Source of the DNA: Rhodoferax sp. OV413
GTDB taxonomy: Bacteria; Pseudomonadota; Gammaproteobacteria; Burkholderiales; Burkholderiaceae_C
Reading direction: 5' to 3'
Assembly (NCBI GenBank): GCA_945861785.1
Contig: CAMAWD010000059.1
Span: 1-40,123, forward strand
DNA: 40,123 nt
The stretch's first letter is position 1. Every line of letters begins with the position of its first letter. The notes beneath the pieces are model-generated. The model did no database searches. It was not told where the DNA came from and saw nothing but the letters and a program-made list of their open reading frames with translations. Below, piece by piece: positions 14,993-23,388 of this stretch. Both the position numbers and the translations under genes were made by a program.

Positions 14993-16057
14993 TCAGTGTT
15001 GGGCATCCCACCAGGCCTGGGGGTCGAAACCCAGGCCGGGGGTGGTGGGCAGTGCCATGCGGCCATCGATGATGGGTGGCGGCTCGCACACGTTCTCGGC
15101 AAAGAACCGGGCCGTGCCGATGCCGGCGGCAAACATCGGCTGCGGCGTCAATGCGGTGCAATGGATCCCCAAGTACAGACCGACGGACGTCTCGATGCTG
15201 GAGGTGACGGTGCAATGGACGCCGGCATCCACTGCCGCGCGCACGATGTCGAGCAGCCGGTCTGGCCCGCCCACGCGCTGGGCCTTCAGAATGAAATAGT
15301 CGGCGGCCTGGTGCAGCACGGCCAGTTCGACATCGCGCAAGGTGCGGATGCTGTCGTCCAGTGCGATCGGCACCGGTGTCTGGCGGCGCAAGGCGCCATA
15401 CACCGCCAGTGGTGTCCCGCGTGGCAGCGGTTCCTCGCAGTATTCGATGCCCAGCGGCGCCATCGCATTGAGCTGTTCGGCAGCCCAGGAGACCGGCCAG
15501 CTCTCGTTCGGGTCCAGCCGGATCTTCACCGCCGGCAGCGCAGTGCGGATGGCGGTGATGCGGGCCAGGTCCAGGGCACGCTCCGGGGTGCATTTCACCT
15601 TGACGGTGTCCTGCCCACGCGCCACGGCGGCGCGAGCACGCGCCACACAGTCCTCGGGCGCGGCATCACCAATCAGGTCGTTGACCGGTACATGTGTCGG
15701 CAGGGCATGCGTAGCGCCCAGCAGGAAGGCTGCCAGCGGCAAGCCCGCCTGCGCCGCCTTGAGTGTGAGCAGCGTGGTGGCGATGCCGCAGCGTATGCGT
15801 GCCGGGCATTCGCGCAGGTCGACCTGCGCCAGGAAATCGTCGTCCATCGGATCCAGGCCCGTCAACAGCGCCTCGCATTCACGTGCAAAAGCGGCAGGTG
15901 CATAGTCGACATGGGGTGGCAACGCTGCCTCGCCCCATCCCACCAAAGCGCCCTGCTGCAGCCGCAGGATGAGCCCGGCGCGGTGGTGCTGTGTTCCCTT
16001 GGACCAGCGGTAGGGCGTGGACAAGGCCAGCCGGTAGGGTCGGATTTCCATCTTCAT
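14993..16057 (-). CDS. Enolase-superfamily enzyme (muconate-lactonizing subgroup)
   Basis: The 354-residue protein keeps the full active site of the MLE subgroup. The KxK motif is Lys153/Lys155 (TVKVK). Metal ligands are Asp182 (LDPNESW), Glu208 (EYCEEPLP) and Asp234 (IALDDS). The opposite base is Lys258 (ILKAQRVGG), followed by SSIETSVG. The subgroup includes muconate cycloisomerase, o-succinylbenzoate synthase, N-acylamino acid racemase and dipeptide epimerase. The two-base KxK and lack of menaquinone genes nearby favour a racemase/epimerase or cycloisomerase in catabolism. Its start shares ATGA with the ABC ATPase stop and has AGGAG, so it is translated with the importer. The substrate presumably enters through that importer. 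Confidence 0.82.
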   Translation of the reverse strand: MKMEIRPYRLALSTPYRWSKGTQHHRAGLILRLQQGALVGWGEAALPPHVDYAPAAFARECEALLTGLDPMDDDFLAQVDLRECPARIRCGIATTLLTLKAAQAGLPLAAFLLGATHALPTHVPVNDLIGDAAPEDCVARARAAVARGQDTVKVKCTPERALDLARITAIRTALPAVKIRLDPNESWPVSWAAEQLNAMAPLGIEYCEEPLPRGTPLAVYGALRRQTPVPIALDDSIRTLRDVELAVLHQAADYFILKAQRVGGPDRLLDIVRAAVDAGVHCTVTSSIETSVGLYLGIHCTALTPQPMFAAGIGTARFFAENVCEPPPIIDGRMALPTTPGLGFDPQAWWDAQH

Positions 16058-17127
16058 GCAGGCTCCTTCTTCAGTCCCATCAGCCGGGCGGCAGGCAATT
16101 CCACCTGGACCGGCGCTCCGGCGTCGAATGGCCGTGTGGCATCGACCTGGGCGTTGAGTTTGCGCCCGGACGCCAGCTGTACCACCAACTGCTGCTGTCG
16201 CCCGGAAAACACCACGCTGTGCAACTGGCCCGCGATCCGGTTCGGGCCCTCGGGCAGGATCTCGCTGCCCTGCCGCACCACAATCGCCTCCGGCCGGATC
16301 GCCACCGAGCTCAGGCCCTCTTGCCCTCGGGCCAGCGTCAGGGGACCGAGTTCGGTGTCCACCTGCAGGCCCTGGCACCGCGACACCGACAGGATCTCGG
16401 CTGCACCCAGGAAGGTGGCGCCGAACACGGTCGTCGGTGACAGGTACAACCCACGCGGTGTGCCGATCTCGACCAGTTGCCCGGCATTCATCAGTGCAAT
16501 GCGGTCGGACAGCATCAGGGCCTCTTCCTGGTCATGGGTGACATAGATGGCCGTCATGCCGACACGTTTGAGCAGGTCGCGCAATTCGATGCGCATCTGT
16601 TCGCGCAGTTTGGCATCCAGATTGGACAGTGGCTCGTCGAGCAGCATCACGGCAGCGCGGCGCACGAGTGCGCGCGCGATTGCCACGCGCTGCTGCTGGC
16701 CACCCGACAGCTGGGTGGCACTGCGCTGCGCCATATCGCCCAGGCCCACCATCTCGAGCACTTCGGCGACGCGCCGGCCAATCTCGGGGCGCGCGAGCTT
16801 CTTGACCTCCAATGGGAAGGCCACGTTCTGCCCCACCGTCATGTGCGGCCAGACCGCGTAGGACTGGAACACCATCGCGATGTCGCGCGCATGGATCGGT
16901 ACGTGGACCGCGCCGGAATGGTCGAACACGCGCTGCTCGGCGATGGTGATGACCCCGGCAGACGGCGTCTCCAGCCCGGCCACGCTGCGCAGCGTGGAAG
17001 TCTTGCCACAGCCGCTGGGGCCCAGCAGCGTGAAGAACTCCCCGGCTGCGATGTCCAGCGACACACCGCGCACGGAGGGGTGCGCCGCCCCGGGATAGGA
17101 AAGCCAGAGATCCTGGATGTTTACCAT
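16054..17127 (-). CDS. ABC importer ATPase (iron/phosphonate/polyamine type)
   Basis: The 357-residue protein has a standard ABC domain: Walker A GPSGCGKT at residues 36-43, Q-loop VFQSYAVWPHMTVGQN, signature LSGGQQQR, Walker B VMLLDEPLSNLD and switch His in YVTHDQEEA. A C-terminal TOBE-like domain (about residues 275-350) is typical of the FbpC/PotA/2-aminoethylphosphonate branch. The start at 17127 follows the permease stop by 8 bp. A longer in-frame start at 17268 would lie inside the permease gene. It powers import together with the next two upstream genes. Confidence 0.92.
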   Translation of the reverse strand: MVNIQDLWLSYPGAAHPSVRGVSLDIAAGEFFTLLGPSGCGKTSTLRSVAGLETPSAGVITIAEQRVFDHSGAVHVPIHARDIAMVFQSYAVWPHMTVGQNVAFPLEVKKLARPEIGRRVAEVLEMVGLGDMAQRSATQLSGGQQQRVAIARALVRRAAVMLLDEPLSNLDAKLREQMRIELRDLLKRVGMTAIYVTHDQEEALMLSDRIALMNAGQLVEIGTPRGLYLSPTTVFGATFLGAAEILSVSRCQGLQVDTELGPLTLARGQEGLSSVAIRPEAIVVRQGSEILPEGPNRIAGQLHSVVFSGRQQQLVVQLASGRKLNAQVDATRPFDAGAPVQVELPAARLMGLKKEPA

Positions 17128-17135
17128 GCGTTGAC

Positions 17136-18839
17136 TCAGTTGTGCGGCAGAGGCGCACGCCGCTCCGAGAGCCACTGCCACACGATCGTCACCACGGTCA
17201 TTGCCACGACCAGCCACACACCGACCGCTGCTGCCTTGTTGGGTTCGCCGCCCGACCAATAACTCCAAAGCTGGACCGATACCGTGGCGTTGCTGTCACC
17301 CTGCAGCAGCAAGGCGGTGGACAACTCGCGCATCACATGGGCGACCACCCAGACCCAGGCCCCCACCAGTGCCGGCAGCATAAGCGGCAGCACGATCCGG
17401 CGCACGGCATAGGCGGGCGTGGCGCCGCTGGTGCGCGCGGCCTCCTCCAGCTCGGGATGCAACTGGATCATGGTGGCCGACGCCGCGCGCGAGGTGAATG
17501 ACAGGTACACCGTGACATAGGCGATCACCAGGATCCACGGCGTACCGTAGACCGGAACCGCACTCAGGGTCAGATAGACATAGATCAGCGCCATGCCGAT
17601 CATGGTGCCCGGGATCGCCAGCGGCAGGAACGACAGGGTGTCGATGAGGTTGCGGCCGCGCCCCTTGCCGCGCAACACCGTCCAGGCCACCAACAGCGCC
17701 AAGACCGTGACCACGGTGGCGCTGAGCATGGAGACCCAGACCGACATCCAGGTCGCCTGGCCCATGCGTGTGTTGTCCAGCAAGGCGCGGTGCTGGTCGA
17801 GCCCGAGTTTGGGCACCATCTCCCAGCTGACGGGCGCCAGGTAGGGTGTGAGGCTGGTCCACAACAGCAGGCTCAGCGGCGCGAGAACTGCCAGCAGGAA
17901 ATACAGGGCGATAAGCGCCATTGCCACACCCTTCAAACGCCCCAGCTTGAGTTCGCGCGGGCGAAAACCCTTGCCGGTCACGGTGACGAACCGGTCGGCC
18001 TGCGCGGTCATACGGCGGTAGGCCCATGCCAACGCCATCAACAGCACCAGGAAGGTCACACCGATCGCCGCGATCTGTCCATACGCAGAGATCCCGCCGG
18101 ACTGGTCTGTCGCCAGGTAGACGATGCGCGAAGAAACGACGAACAAACCCACCGGCATTCCCAGGGTGCCGGGCACGTCGAACACGAGGGAGCCCACGAT
18201 GAGCAGGTAGGCGGCCGCCGCCAGCAAGGCCGGGGCCAACATGGGGATGAAGATACGCGTGACGATGCGCGGCCAACGTGCGCCACTGGTCATGGCGGCC
18301 TCTTCCAGCGCCGGGTCCATGTTGCGGAAAGCGCCGGCCAGGATCAGGTACACCGACGGCACCAAGGCCAGGGTTTCGACAAAGACCATGCCACCCAGGG
18401 TGTAGATGTCCAGGGGCCCCTGCGTCCATCCAAACACGCTCTTGAACACTTCGTTGAGCGATCCATTGCGCGGGCTGGCCAGCAGGGCCCAGCCCATGGC
18501 CAGCAAAAAAGGCGGCAACACCATGGGCAAGGCAATCATCACCCGGGCCAGGCCCTTGAACGGAAGGTCAGTGCGCTCGACCAGCCAGGCCAGTACGCCC
18601 CCGGTCAACAGGGCGCACACCATGCAGCCCAGCGCGAACACCGCCGTGTTGCGCAACAAGGCATAGAAACCCGGGTCGCCGTACACCGCCGCGTAGTGAA
18701 CCAGGCCCCACCCGTCGTCCAGTGGCAGGCCCGTCGGCTTGAAGCTGGCCACGAGTAGCAGCAACAACGGCACCGCCACCAGATACAGCAACAGCAGCAG
18801 CAAGCCTGCCTTCAACCAGGGCAATCGCTGCAAGGACAT
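17136..18839 (-). CDS. ABC importer permease, two fused membrane domains
   Basis: The 567-residue protein joins two binding-protein-dependent transport domains, as in ThiP and FbpB. Each half carries an ATPase-contacting EAA loop: EEAAMTSGARWPRIVTRIF in the N-half and EEAARTSGATPAYAVRRIV in the C-half. About twelve membrane segments are visible. A single chain therefore supplies both halves of the channel. Its ATG at 18839 overlaps the stop of the binding-protein gene (ATGA). Fused permeases of this branch serve ferric iron, thiamine, phosphonates or short organic ions. Confidence 0.92.
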   Translation of the reverse strand: MSLQRLPWLKAGLLLLLLYLVAVPLLLLLVASFKPTGLPLDDGWGLVHYAAVYGDPGFYALLRNTAVFALGCMVCALLTGGVLAWLVERTDLPFKGLARVMIALPMVLPPFLLAMGWALLASPRNGSLNEVFKSVFGWTQGPLDIYTLGGMVFVETLALVPSVYLILAGAFRNMDPALEEAAMTSGARWPRIVTRIFIPMLAPALLAAAAYLLIVGSLVFDVPGTLGMPVGLFVVSSRIVYLATDQSGGISAYGQIAAIGVTFLVLLMALAWAYRRMTAQADRFVTVTGKGFRPRELKLGRLKGVAMALIALYFLLAVLAPLSLLLWTSLTPYLAPVSWEMVPKLGLDQHRALLDNTRMGQATWMSVWVSMLSATVVTVLALLVAWTVLRGKGRGRNLIDTLSFLPLAIPGTMIGMALIYVYLTLSAVPVYGTPWILVIAYVTVYLSFTSRAASATMIQLHPELEEAARTSGATPAYAVRRIVLPLMLPALVGAWVWVVAHVMRELSTALLLQGDSNATVSVQLWSYWSGGEPNKAAAVGVWLVVAMTVVTIVWQWLSERRAPLPHN

Positions 18840-19849
18840 CAACGGGCGGCGCCGACCGCCTCCAGCATCTTGTTGTAGTAATCGTTCAGGGCGCCTAGCT
18901 GGTCCGACTTCTCGGGCGGCCACTCGGACAACTTCTTGCCCTTGATGAACTGCGCGGTCTTGGTCTTGGCGATGATCGGGTTGCCGCGCCCTGTGGCCTG
19001 CTCGTAGGCCAACGCGCCGTCTTCGGTGGCCAGCCACGACAGGAACACGCGGGCGCCCTCCGGGTTGCGCGCGTTTTTGCTGATGCCGGAATAGATCATG
19101 TGCATGGGCACCACGTCCAGCGCGCGCATTTTCACCGGCGCGCCGGCATTGATCGGTGGCAACGTGGAGTGGTAAAAACCGATGCCGAGGTCGATCTCGC
19201 CAGAACCGACGGCCTGCGCCAGCGGAAACGTGCTCTTGAACAACATCGGCTTGAGTGCAATGAAGCGTTCGAGCTGCTTGCGCGAGGTGTCCGGCCCCTG
19301 TGTGGCGGCCAGCTGCGCGAAGGCAGCGGCCCGCACCCACGAGCCCATCCGGTTGGTCCACTTCGGGTCGAGCACCTGTTCCCAGGTGGTGGGCGCCTCG
19401 GCGTCGGTCACCTTCTTGGTGTTCCAGGCCACCACATACACCGACGCGGTGGTCGCCATCATGAACGGGTTGGGGTTCAGCGCCTTGGCGACTCCCAGCG
19501 CGCCCCAGTTCACCTGTTCCAGGTAACCTCGACCATTGATCTGAAACAGGTGGTCCGCACCGCCGGTCAACACATCGCCGGTGTAACCACGGGCCTGCAT
19601 CTCCTGCACTGTGCGCACGGCCAGTTCGTTGCCTCCGACCAGCCGGGTCTGTCGAACCTTGACGTTCGGGTACTTCTGCGCAAACGCGGCAATGACCTTG
19701 TCGCCCTGGTCAGCCGGCGAACTCTCGTACCAGACCACCGGTGGCTTCTTTTCTGCGGCAGTTGCCAGCTGGGCCAGGGACTGGGCGAATGCGGGCATCG
19801 CTGCAGCGCTGATCGCAAGTGCCACCGCCAAGTGCGGGAATGGGTTCAT
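18839..19849 (-). CDS. ABC importer binding protein (FbpA/AfuA-like)
   Basis: The 336-residue protein has a signal peptide (residues 1-22, ending AFAQS) and a type II periplasmic-binding fold: VVWYESSPADQGDKVIAAF, TGGADHLFQINGRG, VYVVAWNTKKV, GSGEIDLGIGFYHSTLPP, then ARVFLSWLATEDGA. The family binds ferric iron, thiamine, phosphonates or sugar phosphates. I do not see the twin-Tyr iron motif of FbpA, so an organic ligand is more likely, in keeping with two enzymes at the end of the operon. ATG 19849 has GGAG at good spacing. It heads the five-gene operon and is divergent from a GntR regulator. Confidence 0.88.
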   Translation of the reverse strand: MNPFPHLAVALAISAAAMPAFAQSLAQLATAAEKKPPVVWYESSPADQGDKVIAAFAQKYPNVKVRQTRLVGGNELAVRTVQEMQARGYTGDVLTGGADHLFQINGRGYLEQVNWGALGVAKALNPNPFMMATTASVYVVAWNTKKVTDAEAPTTWEQVLDPKWTNRMGSWVRAAAFAQLAATQGPDTSRKQLERFIALKPMLFKSTFPLAQAVGSGEIDLGIGFYHSTLPPINAGAPVKMRALDVVPMHMIYSGISKNARNPEGARVFLSWLATEDGALAYEQATGRGNPIIAKTKTAQFIKGKKLSEWPPEKSDQLGALNDYYNKMLEAVGAAR

Positions 19850-19924
19850 GGGGAAGCTCCTGATGAATGAATCGGCCAACGACACACCGACCCGGCACCT
19901 GCGACTGCCGCCCGGAGATCAAAT

Positions 19925-19936
19925 ATTGCATGCAAT
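19925..19936. promoter_or_regulatory. Palindromic operator candidate ATTGCATGCAAT
   Basis: This perfect 12-bp palindrome lies between the extended -10 of the ABC operon and its first gene, where a bound repressor would block transcription. Its core TGCATGCAA recurs at 20013-20021. The adjacent divergent GntR regulator is the obvious candidate ligand. Confidence 0.5.
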
Positions 19937-19959
19937 TGTTACCAACCAACGCACTCTAT

Positions 19960-19973
19960 CTGATCTATATCAG
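19960..19973 (-). promoter_or_regulatory. CTGAT-N4-ATCAG repeat over a candidate -10
   Basis: CTGAT/ATCAG forms a perfect inverted repeat. On the minus strand the same bases read TGATATAGA, an extended -10 (TG-N-TATA..) for the ABC operon; no good -35 is seen. A regulator bound to the repeat would control the promoter directly. Confidence 0.35.
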
Positions 19974-20012
19974 GGCTAAGATGGGTGTTTACACTTAGTC
20001 GCGACTGATAAC

Positions 20013-20020
20013 TGCATGCA
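20013..20020. promoter_or_regulatory. Second TGCATGCA operator candidate
   Basis: TGCATGCA is repeated 86 bp from the first copy (19927-19934), close to the GntR gene's own promoter region. Paired sites on both sides of a divergent promoter fit autorepression plus control of the ABC operon, possibly by looping. Confidence 0.42.
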
Positions 20021-20091
20021 AAAGTCCGCATGGTCAGGCGTTTGTCTTTCAAACTCGGCACCACCGCCGCGCACTGCACAGAGGGTTATCG

Positions 20092-20823
20092 ATGAGTTCC
20101 CAAATCGACAAGGTCGTGACCGAACTGCGCGGTCGCATCCTCTCGGGCGAACTGCCGGCCGGGCACCGGGTCGTGGAGCTGCAATTCACCCACGAGCTCC
20201 AGGTGTCGCGCACACCGCTGCGCATTGCGCTGGGAGAACTGGAGCGTGAAGGGCTGCTGGAGCGCCTGCCCACCCGCGGTTTTCGCGTGCGCAATTTCTC
20301 GATGGGCCAGATAGCGGATGCAGTCGACGTGCGTGGCGTGCTGGAAGGCATGGCGGCACGCCTGGCGGCGGAACTCGGCCTCGCGCAGGACATGCTCGCG
20401 CAGATGGAAAGCTGCCTGGAACTTGGGCAAGGATTGGTGGATTCGGCCACACGGACGTCGAGTGCGGTCGGCGCCCAGCAGTGGGCCGACATGAACCTGC
20501 GTTTGCACATGCTGATCGTTCGGTCCTGCGGCAACACCGCCCTGGAAGGCGCCCTGGGATTCGTCAGCCGCACGCCGATGGGCGGGGCGGGCGCGCTGAC
20601 TCTGCAGGGCGTGATACCTGAACTGGAGACCTCATTCATACGGCGCGCTCAAAGCGACCATGTGGACGTGGTGCAGGCGATGCGACAAGGCGCGGGCGCA
20701 CGCGCCGAGGCCATCATGCGCGAACACGCCTACCGCAGCCGGGAGAACAAGAAAGTCCTGATCGCGCGACTGCCCCGAGGGACAGAAGGACGGATCAGCC
20801 CGCTTTCGACAACTGAAAAGTGA
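20092..20823 (+). CDS. GntR-family regulator (FCD/FadR-like)
   Basis: The 243-residue protein has a GntR winged helix at about residues 1-70 (ELRGRILSGELPAGHRVVE, then HELQVSRTPLRIALGELERE) and a helical C-terminal effector domain. A possible metal-site His is in MNLRLHMLIVRSCGN, with a second in MREHAYRSREN. GAGG precedes the ATG. It is transcribed divergently from the ABC-enolase-M29 operon across a 242-bp gap holding two TGCATGCA palindromes, and probably represses that operon. The ligand is probably the imported compound or a product of the two enzymes. Confidence 0.9.
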   Translation: MSSQIDKVVTELRGRILSGELPAGHRVVELQFTHELQVSRTPLRIALGELEREGLLERLPTRGFRVRNFSMGQIADAVDVRGVLEGMAARLAAELGLAQDMLAQMESCLELGQGLVDSATRTSSAVGAQQWADMNLRLHMLIVRSCGNTALEGALGFVSRTPMGGAGALTLQGVIPELETSFIRRAQSDHVDVVQAMRQGAGARAEAIMREHAYRSRENKKVLIARLPRGTEGRISPLSTTEK

Positions 20824-20832
20824 CTTGCCTGC

Positions 20833-20863
20833 CTGAGCCTGGCGCGGGACACGCGCCCCTCAG
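20833..20863. terminator. Bidirectional hairpin between convergent genes
   Basis: CTGAG (20833-20837) pairs with CTCAG (20859-20863) and GGCGCG (20841-20846) with CGCGCC (20852-20857) around a 5-nt loop. It fills the 36-bp gap between the GntR stop and the MscS stop. No U-run follows, so efficiency is uncertain. Confidence 0.45.
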
Positions 20864-21666
20864 CCCTGGCGCACGTTGTAGGTCGCCGAAGGCACCGGCC
20901 AGCCGGCGTCCTTGCAGACCTTGACGATGGCCTCGTTGGTGTCGAAATACACCTGCCAGTAGTGGTTGGTGTGGGTGTAGGGCCGCACCGCGATCTGCGG
21001 CCCTTCGAGCTTCATGTCCAACAGGTTGACCTCGGGGGGCATGTCCTTCGAGACGTTGGGGATCAGCGCGACTGCGGTCTTGAACCGGCTGATCGCCTCC
21101 AGCGCATCCACGCCATTGGCAAGTTGCGCCACGCGGTCCACGCGGCGCACCGGCAGCACCGAAAAGTTCTGGATCGTGTCGCCGAAGATCTTGCCATTGC
21201 CCACGATGGTCATGACGTTGTCGGGGGTCACGACGGTGGTACCGAACAGGCCCAGTTCATGTACCGTGCCCACCGTGCCGCCAACGCTGACGAAGTCGCC
21301 AACCTTGAACGGCCGCAGAATCAGCATGAACGCACCGGCCGCGAAGTTGCCCAGCAGGCCACTCCAGGCGGCGCCGATGGCGAGGCCGGCACCTGCGAGC
21401 AAGGCGGCGAAGGACGTGGTCTGGATGCCGAAATACCCCAAAATACCCAACACCAGGGTGACGTTGAGCGTGATCGCGATGATCGAGCCCAGGTACTTGC
21501 TCAGCGTCGGGTCGACATGGCTGCGGTTCATCGCCGCCTGCATCAGGGCGATCACCCGGCCGATGAGCCAACGGCCCACGACCCAGAAAGCAATGGCGGC
21601 CAGCACCTTGATGGCGAGGTCCGATGCGGTGGTGGCGAGAAAATTCTGTACCGATTGCATGTCCAC
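20860..21666 (-). CDS. mscS: MscS-family mechanosensitive channel
   Basis: The 268-residue protein is close to E. coli MscS in size. Three membrane segments lie in the first 110 residues. The pore-lining helix is GLAIGAAWSGLLGNFAAGAF, rich in Gly/Ala as required for helix packing. It is followed by RPFKVGDFVSVGG, the MscS beta-domain entry, and a C-terminal cytoplasmic domain. It opens on membrane tension to release solutes after hypo-osmotic shock. GTG 21666 has GGAG eight bases upstream, and an in-frame ATG at 21660 has no properly spaced site; the GTG is chosen. Confidence 0.9.
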   Translation of the reverse strand: MDMQSVQNFLATTASDLAIKVLAAIAFWVVGRWLIGRVIALMQAAMNRSHVDPTLSKYLGSIIAITLNVTLVLGILGYFGIQTTSFAALLAGAGLAIGAAWSGLLGNFAAGAFMLILRPFKVGDFVSVGGTVGTVHELGLFGTTVVTPDNVMTIVGNGKIFGDTIQNFSVLPVRRVDRVAQLANGVDALEAISRFKTAVALIPNVSKDMPPEVNLLDMKLEGPQIAVRPYTHTNHYWQVYFDTNEAIVKVCKDAGWPVPSATYNVRQG

Positions 21667-21778
21667 GGTGGCAACTCCGAACAAGAAAAGGACAGTATCC
21701 CCGCGGCGTTCGAAAACCTGCGGTTTTTCCTTGCGTACGCGCAAGAACTTTGCAATTGCTGCGGCGCGCCGCCTGCGA

Positions 21779-22129
21779 CTACAGGGTGGCGGCGCGCAGG
21801 CGCAACACCAACTGCGCAACCTCGCCGGGCAGCGCCGCGATTTGTATGCCGTCACCGGCCATGCGGTCACGCAGCAAACGCTCCAGGGCTTCCGCCTGGG
21901 GCCGCACTGGCCCGAAGAACACCGGCTCGCCACCACGCGCGATCAGCAGCGTAGGAAAGTCATCCACTTCCAGCGGGTCCACCAGGTCGGACTGGTCTTC
22001 CACATCGACCCACGCAAATTGAACCTGGGGGAAACGCGCCCGCAGCGTGTCGAAACGCTCCAGGTAGTCACGGCACACACCGCACCATTCGGCGCACAGG
22101 CAGACCACCAGCATGTCGGATCCGGACAT
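21779..22129 (-). CDS. Thioredoxin-like protein, CGVC active site
   Basis: The 116-residue protein has the thioredoxin fold with AEWCGVCRDYLE; the redox pair is Cys16 and Cys19. FAWVDVEDQSDLVD and the cis-Pro block DDFPTLLI follow. The sequence between the cysteines is GV rather than GP, which changes redox potential in known thioredoxin relatives. There is no signal peptide, so it acts in the cytoplasm. It lies 112 bp upstream of the MscS gene on the same strand. An alternative start five codons later (MLVV) is possible. Confidence 0.83.
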   Translation of the reverse strand: MSGSDMLVVCLCAEWCGVCRDYLERFDTLRARFPQVQFAWVDVEDQSDLVDPLEVDDFPTLLIARGGEPVFFGPVRPQAEALERLLRDRMAGDGIQIAALPGEVAQLVLRLRAATL

Positions 22130-22199
22130 CAGGATCGGGCGCTGCGGCGCCAGCCGGCGCGGACGCCTGGGACGCTCCGGGCCAGTTCAACGCGCCTGA

Positions 22200-23153
22200 T
22201 CACAAGGTTTTCAGGAACGCCGCCCCGTCCCCGATCGCCTGCATGGCGAGCGGCTCCACGGCCGAGTAGTGCAGAAAGCCGTGCAACACGCCCACATAGG
22301 TTTCCAACCGGTGCGGCACGCCACGCTCCTTGCAGAATTCGGCCAGCACCAGGGAATCATCCCGCAAGGGGTCGTAGGCCACGGCGGCGATGAAGGTCGG
22401 GGGCAGGCCTGCCATGTCGGCCTTCAGCAGATTGTTGCGCGGGTGCTCGCGGTCCTGGTCCGTTGCGGTGTAGGCGTCGCGGTATTGGGCGGTGTCTTCG
22501 TCGCCCAGGCCATCGAGGTCCGCCCAGCCGTACAGGCGGCGCGAGGCGGAGTCCTTGAGGCCATAACCACCGTAATACAGCAACTGGCCGCACACTGCCG
22601 GCGACCCGGCGGCCCGCGCGTCGAGCGTGGCACCCAGGCTCAGGTGGGCGCCGGCGGAGTCACCACCGACCGCCATGCGTGTGTTGTCCAGGCCCCATTC
22701 CCGGCCATGGGCCGCCACATGCCGCAACACTGCGAACACCTGGTCGGGCTGCACGGGGAACTTCTTCTCGGGCGCCAGGGAGTAGTCGATCGCCAGCACC
22801 GCCCAGCCGCTCAGCTTTGCCAGCAGACGACAGATCCGGTCATGGGTGTCCAGGTTGCCCAGCATGTAACCACCGCCGTGGGAATACAGCAGCACCGGCA
22901 GCAAACCGTCGACCGCCGGCTGGTACAGGCGCAGCGCGACGGTGCCATGGCCGGTGTCGAGCGAAAGGTCGCGCACCGCCGGCAGGTCTACGGCAAAGCT
23001 GTTCCAGTAGGCGCGCTCGTGGTTGTAGCCCTCGCGCGCGGCCAGCAGCGGGCTGACCGAGCCGGGTTTGAAGCTGGCGTACTGCTGGCGGCTGAGTTCC
23101 AGCACCTGCAGTGATTCGGCGCGCAGGCGGCCGCGGATGTCGACTTTGGGCAT
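22200..23153 (-). CDS. Alpha/beta hydrolase, hormone-sensitive-lipase family
   Basis: The 317-residue protein has the HSL oxyanion motif HGGGY at residues 92-96, the nucleophile elbow GDSAG with Ser166, acid Asp261 (AYDPLRDD) and catalytic His291 (VLHGFLHY). These esterases hydrolyse short-chain esters in the cytoplasm. ATG 23153 is chosen because it gives the normal family length; upstream in-frame codons extend into non-conserved sequence, and the ribosome binding site is weak. It is divergent from the peptide importer at 23389 and could act on an imported compound, though co-regulation is not shown. Confidence 0.87.
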   Translation of the reverse strand: MPKVDIRGRLRAESLQVLELSRQQYASFKPGSVSPLLAAREGYNHERAYWNSFAVDLPAVRDLSLDTGHGTVALRLYQPAVDGLLPVLLYSHGGGYMLGNLDTHDRICRLLAKLSGWAVLAIDYSLAPEKKFPVQPDQVFAVLRHVAAHGREWGLDNTRMAVGGDSAGAHLSLGATLDARAAGSPAVCGQLLYYGGYGLKDSASRRLYGWADLDGLGDEDTAQYRDAYTATDQDREHPRNNLLKADMAGLPPTFIAAVAYDPLRDDSLVLAEFCKERGVPHRLETYVGVLHGFLHYSAVEPLAMQAIGDGAAFLKTL

Positions 23154-23288
23154 GCCGGCATTCTGCCATCCGCCGGCCAGCACGCGCCAGCTGCGGAACA
23201 TCGGCGCTCCTAAATGGGGCGCGCCGGACTCCCTCGAGCGACGGGTTCTTGACGCAACGCGACCTTTTCCCCATGGTAGTTTCCCCAT

Positions 23289-23317
23289 CTGGCAAAAAGC
23301 CGCATGGCGTGTAAACT
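23289..23317 (+). promoter_or_regulatory. Candidate sigma-70 promoter for the peptide importer
   Basis: CTGGCA (23289-23294) and TAAACT (23312-23317) are separated by exactly 17 bp; each matches 4 of 6 consensus bases. The predicted start is about 65 nt before the binding-protein ATG. Confidence 0.4.
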
Positions 23318-23388
23318 GGCCTGCGAAAATCACGATGGCGCGCCAGCCTGCTGGCCGACCGCAACCCGCCCACCAGGAGTATTGACCC

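Noticed and set aside
17128-17268. Longer start for the ABC ATPase
   Set aside because: The extra residues come from the permease gene in another frame and precede the normal MVNIQDLWLSY beginning.
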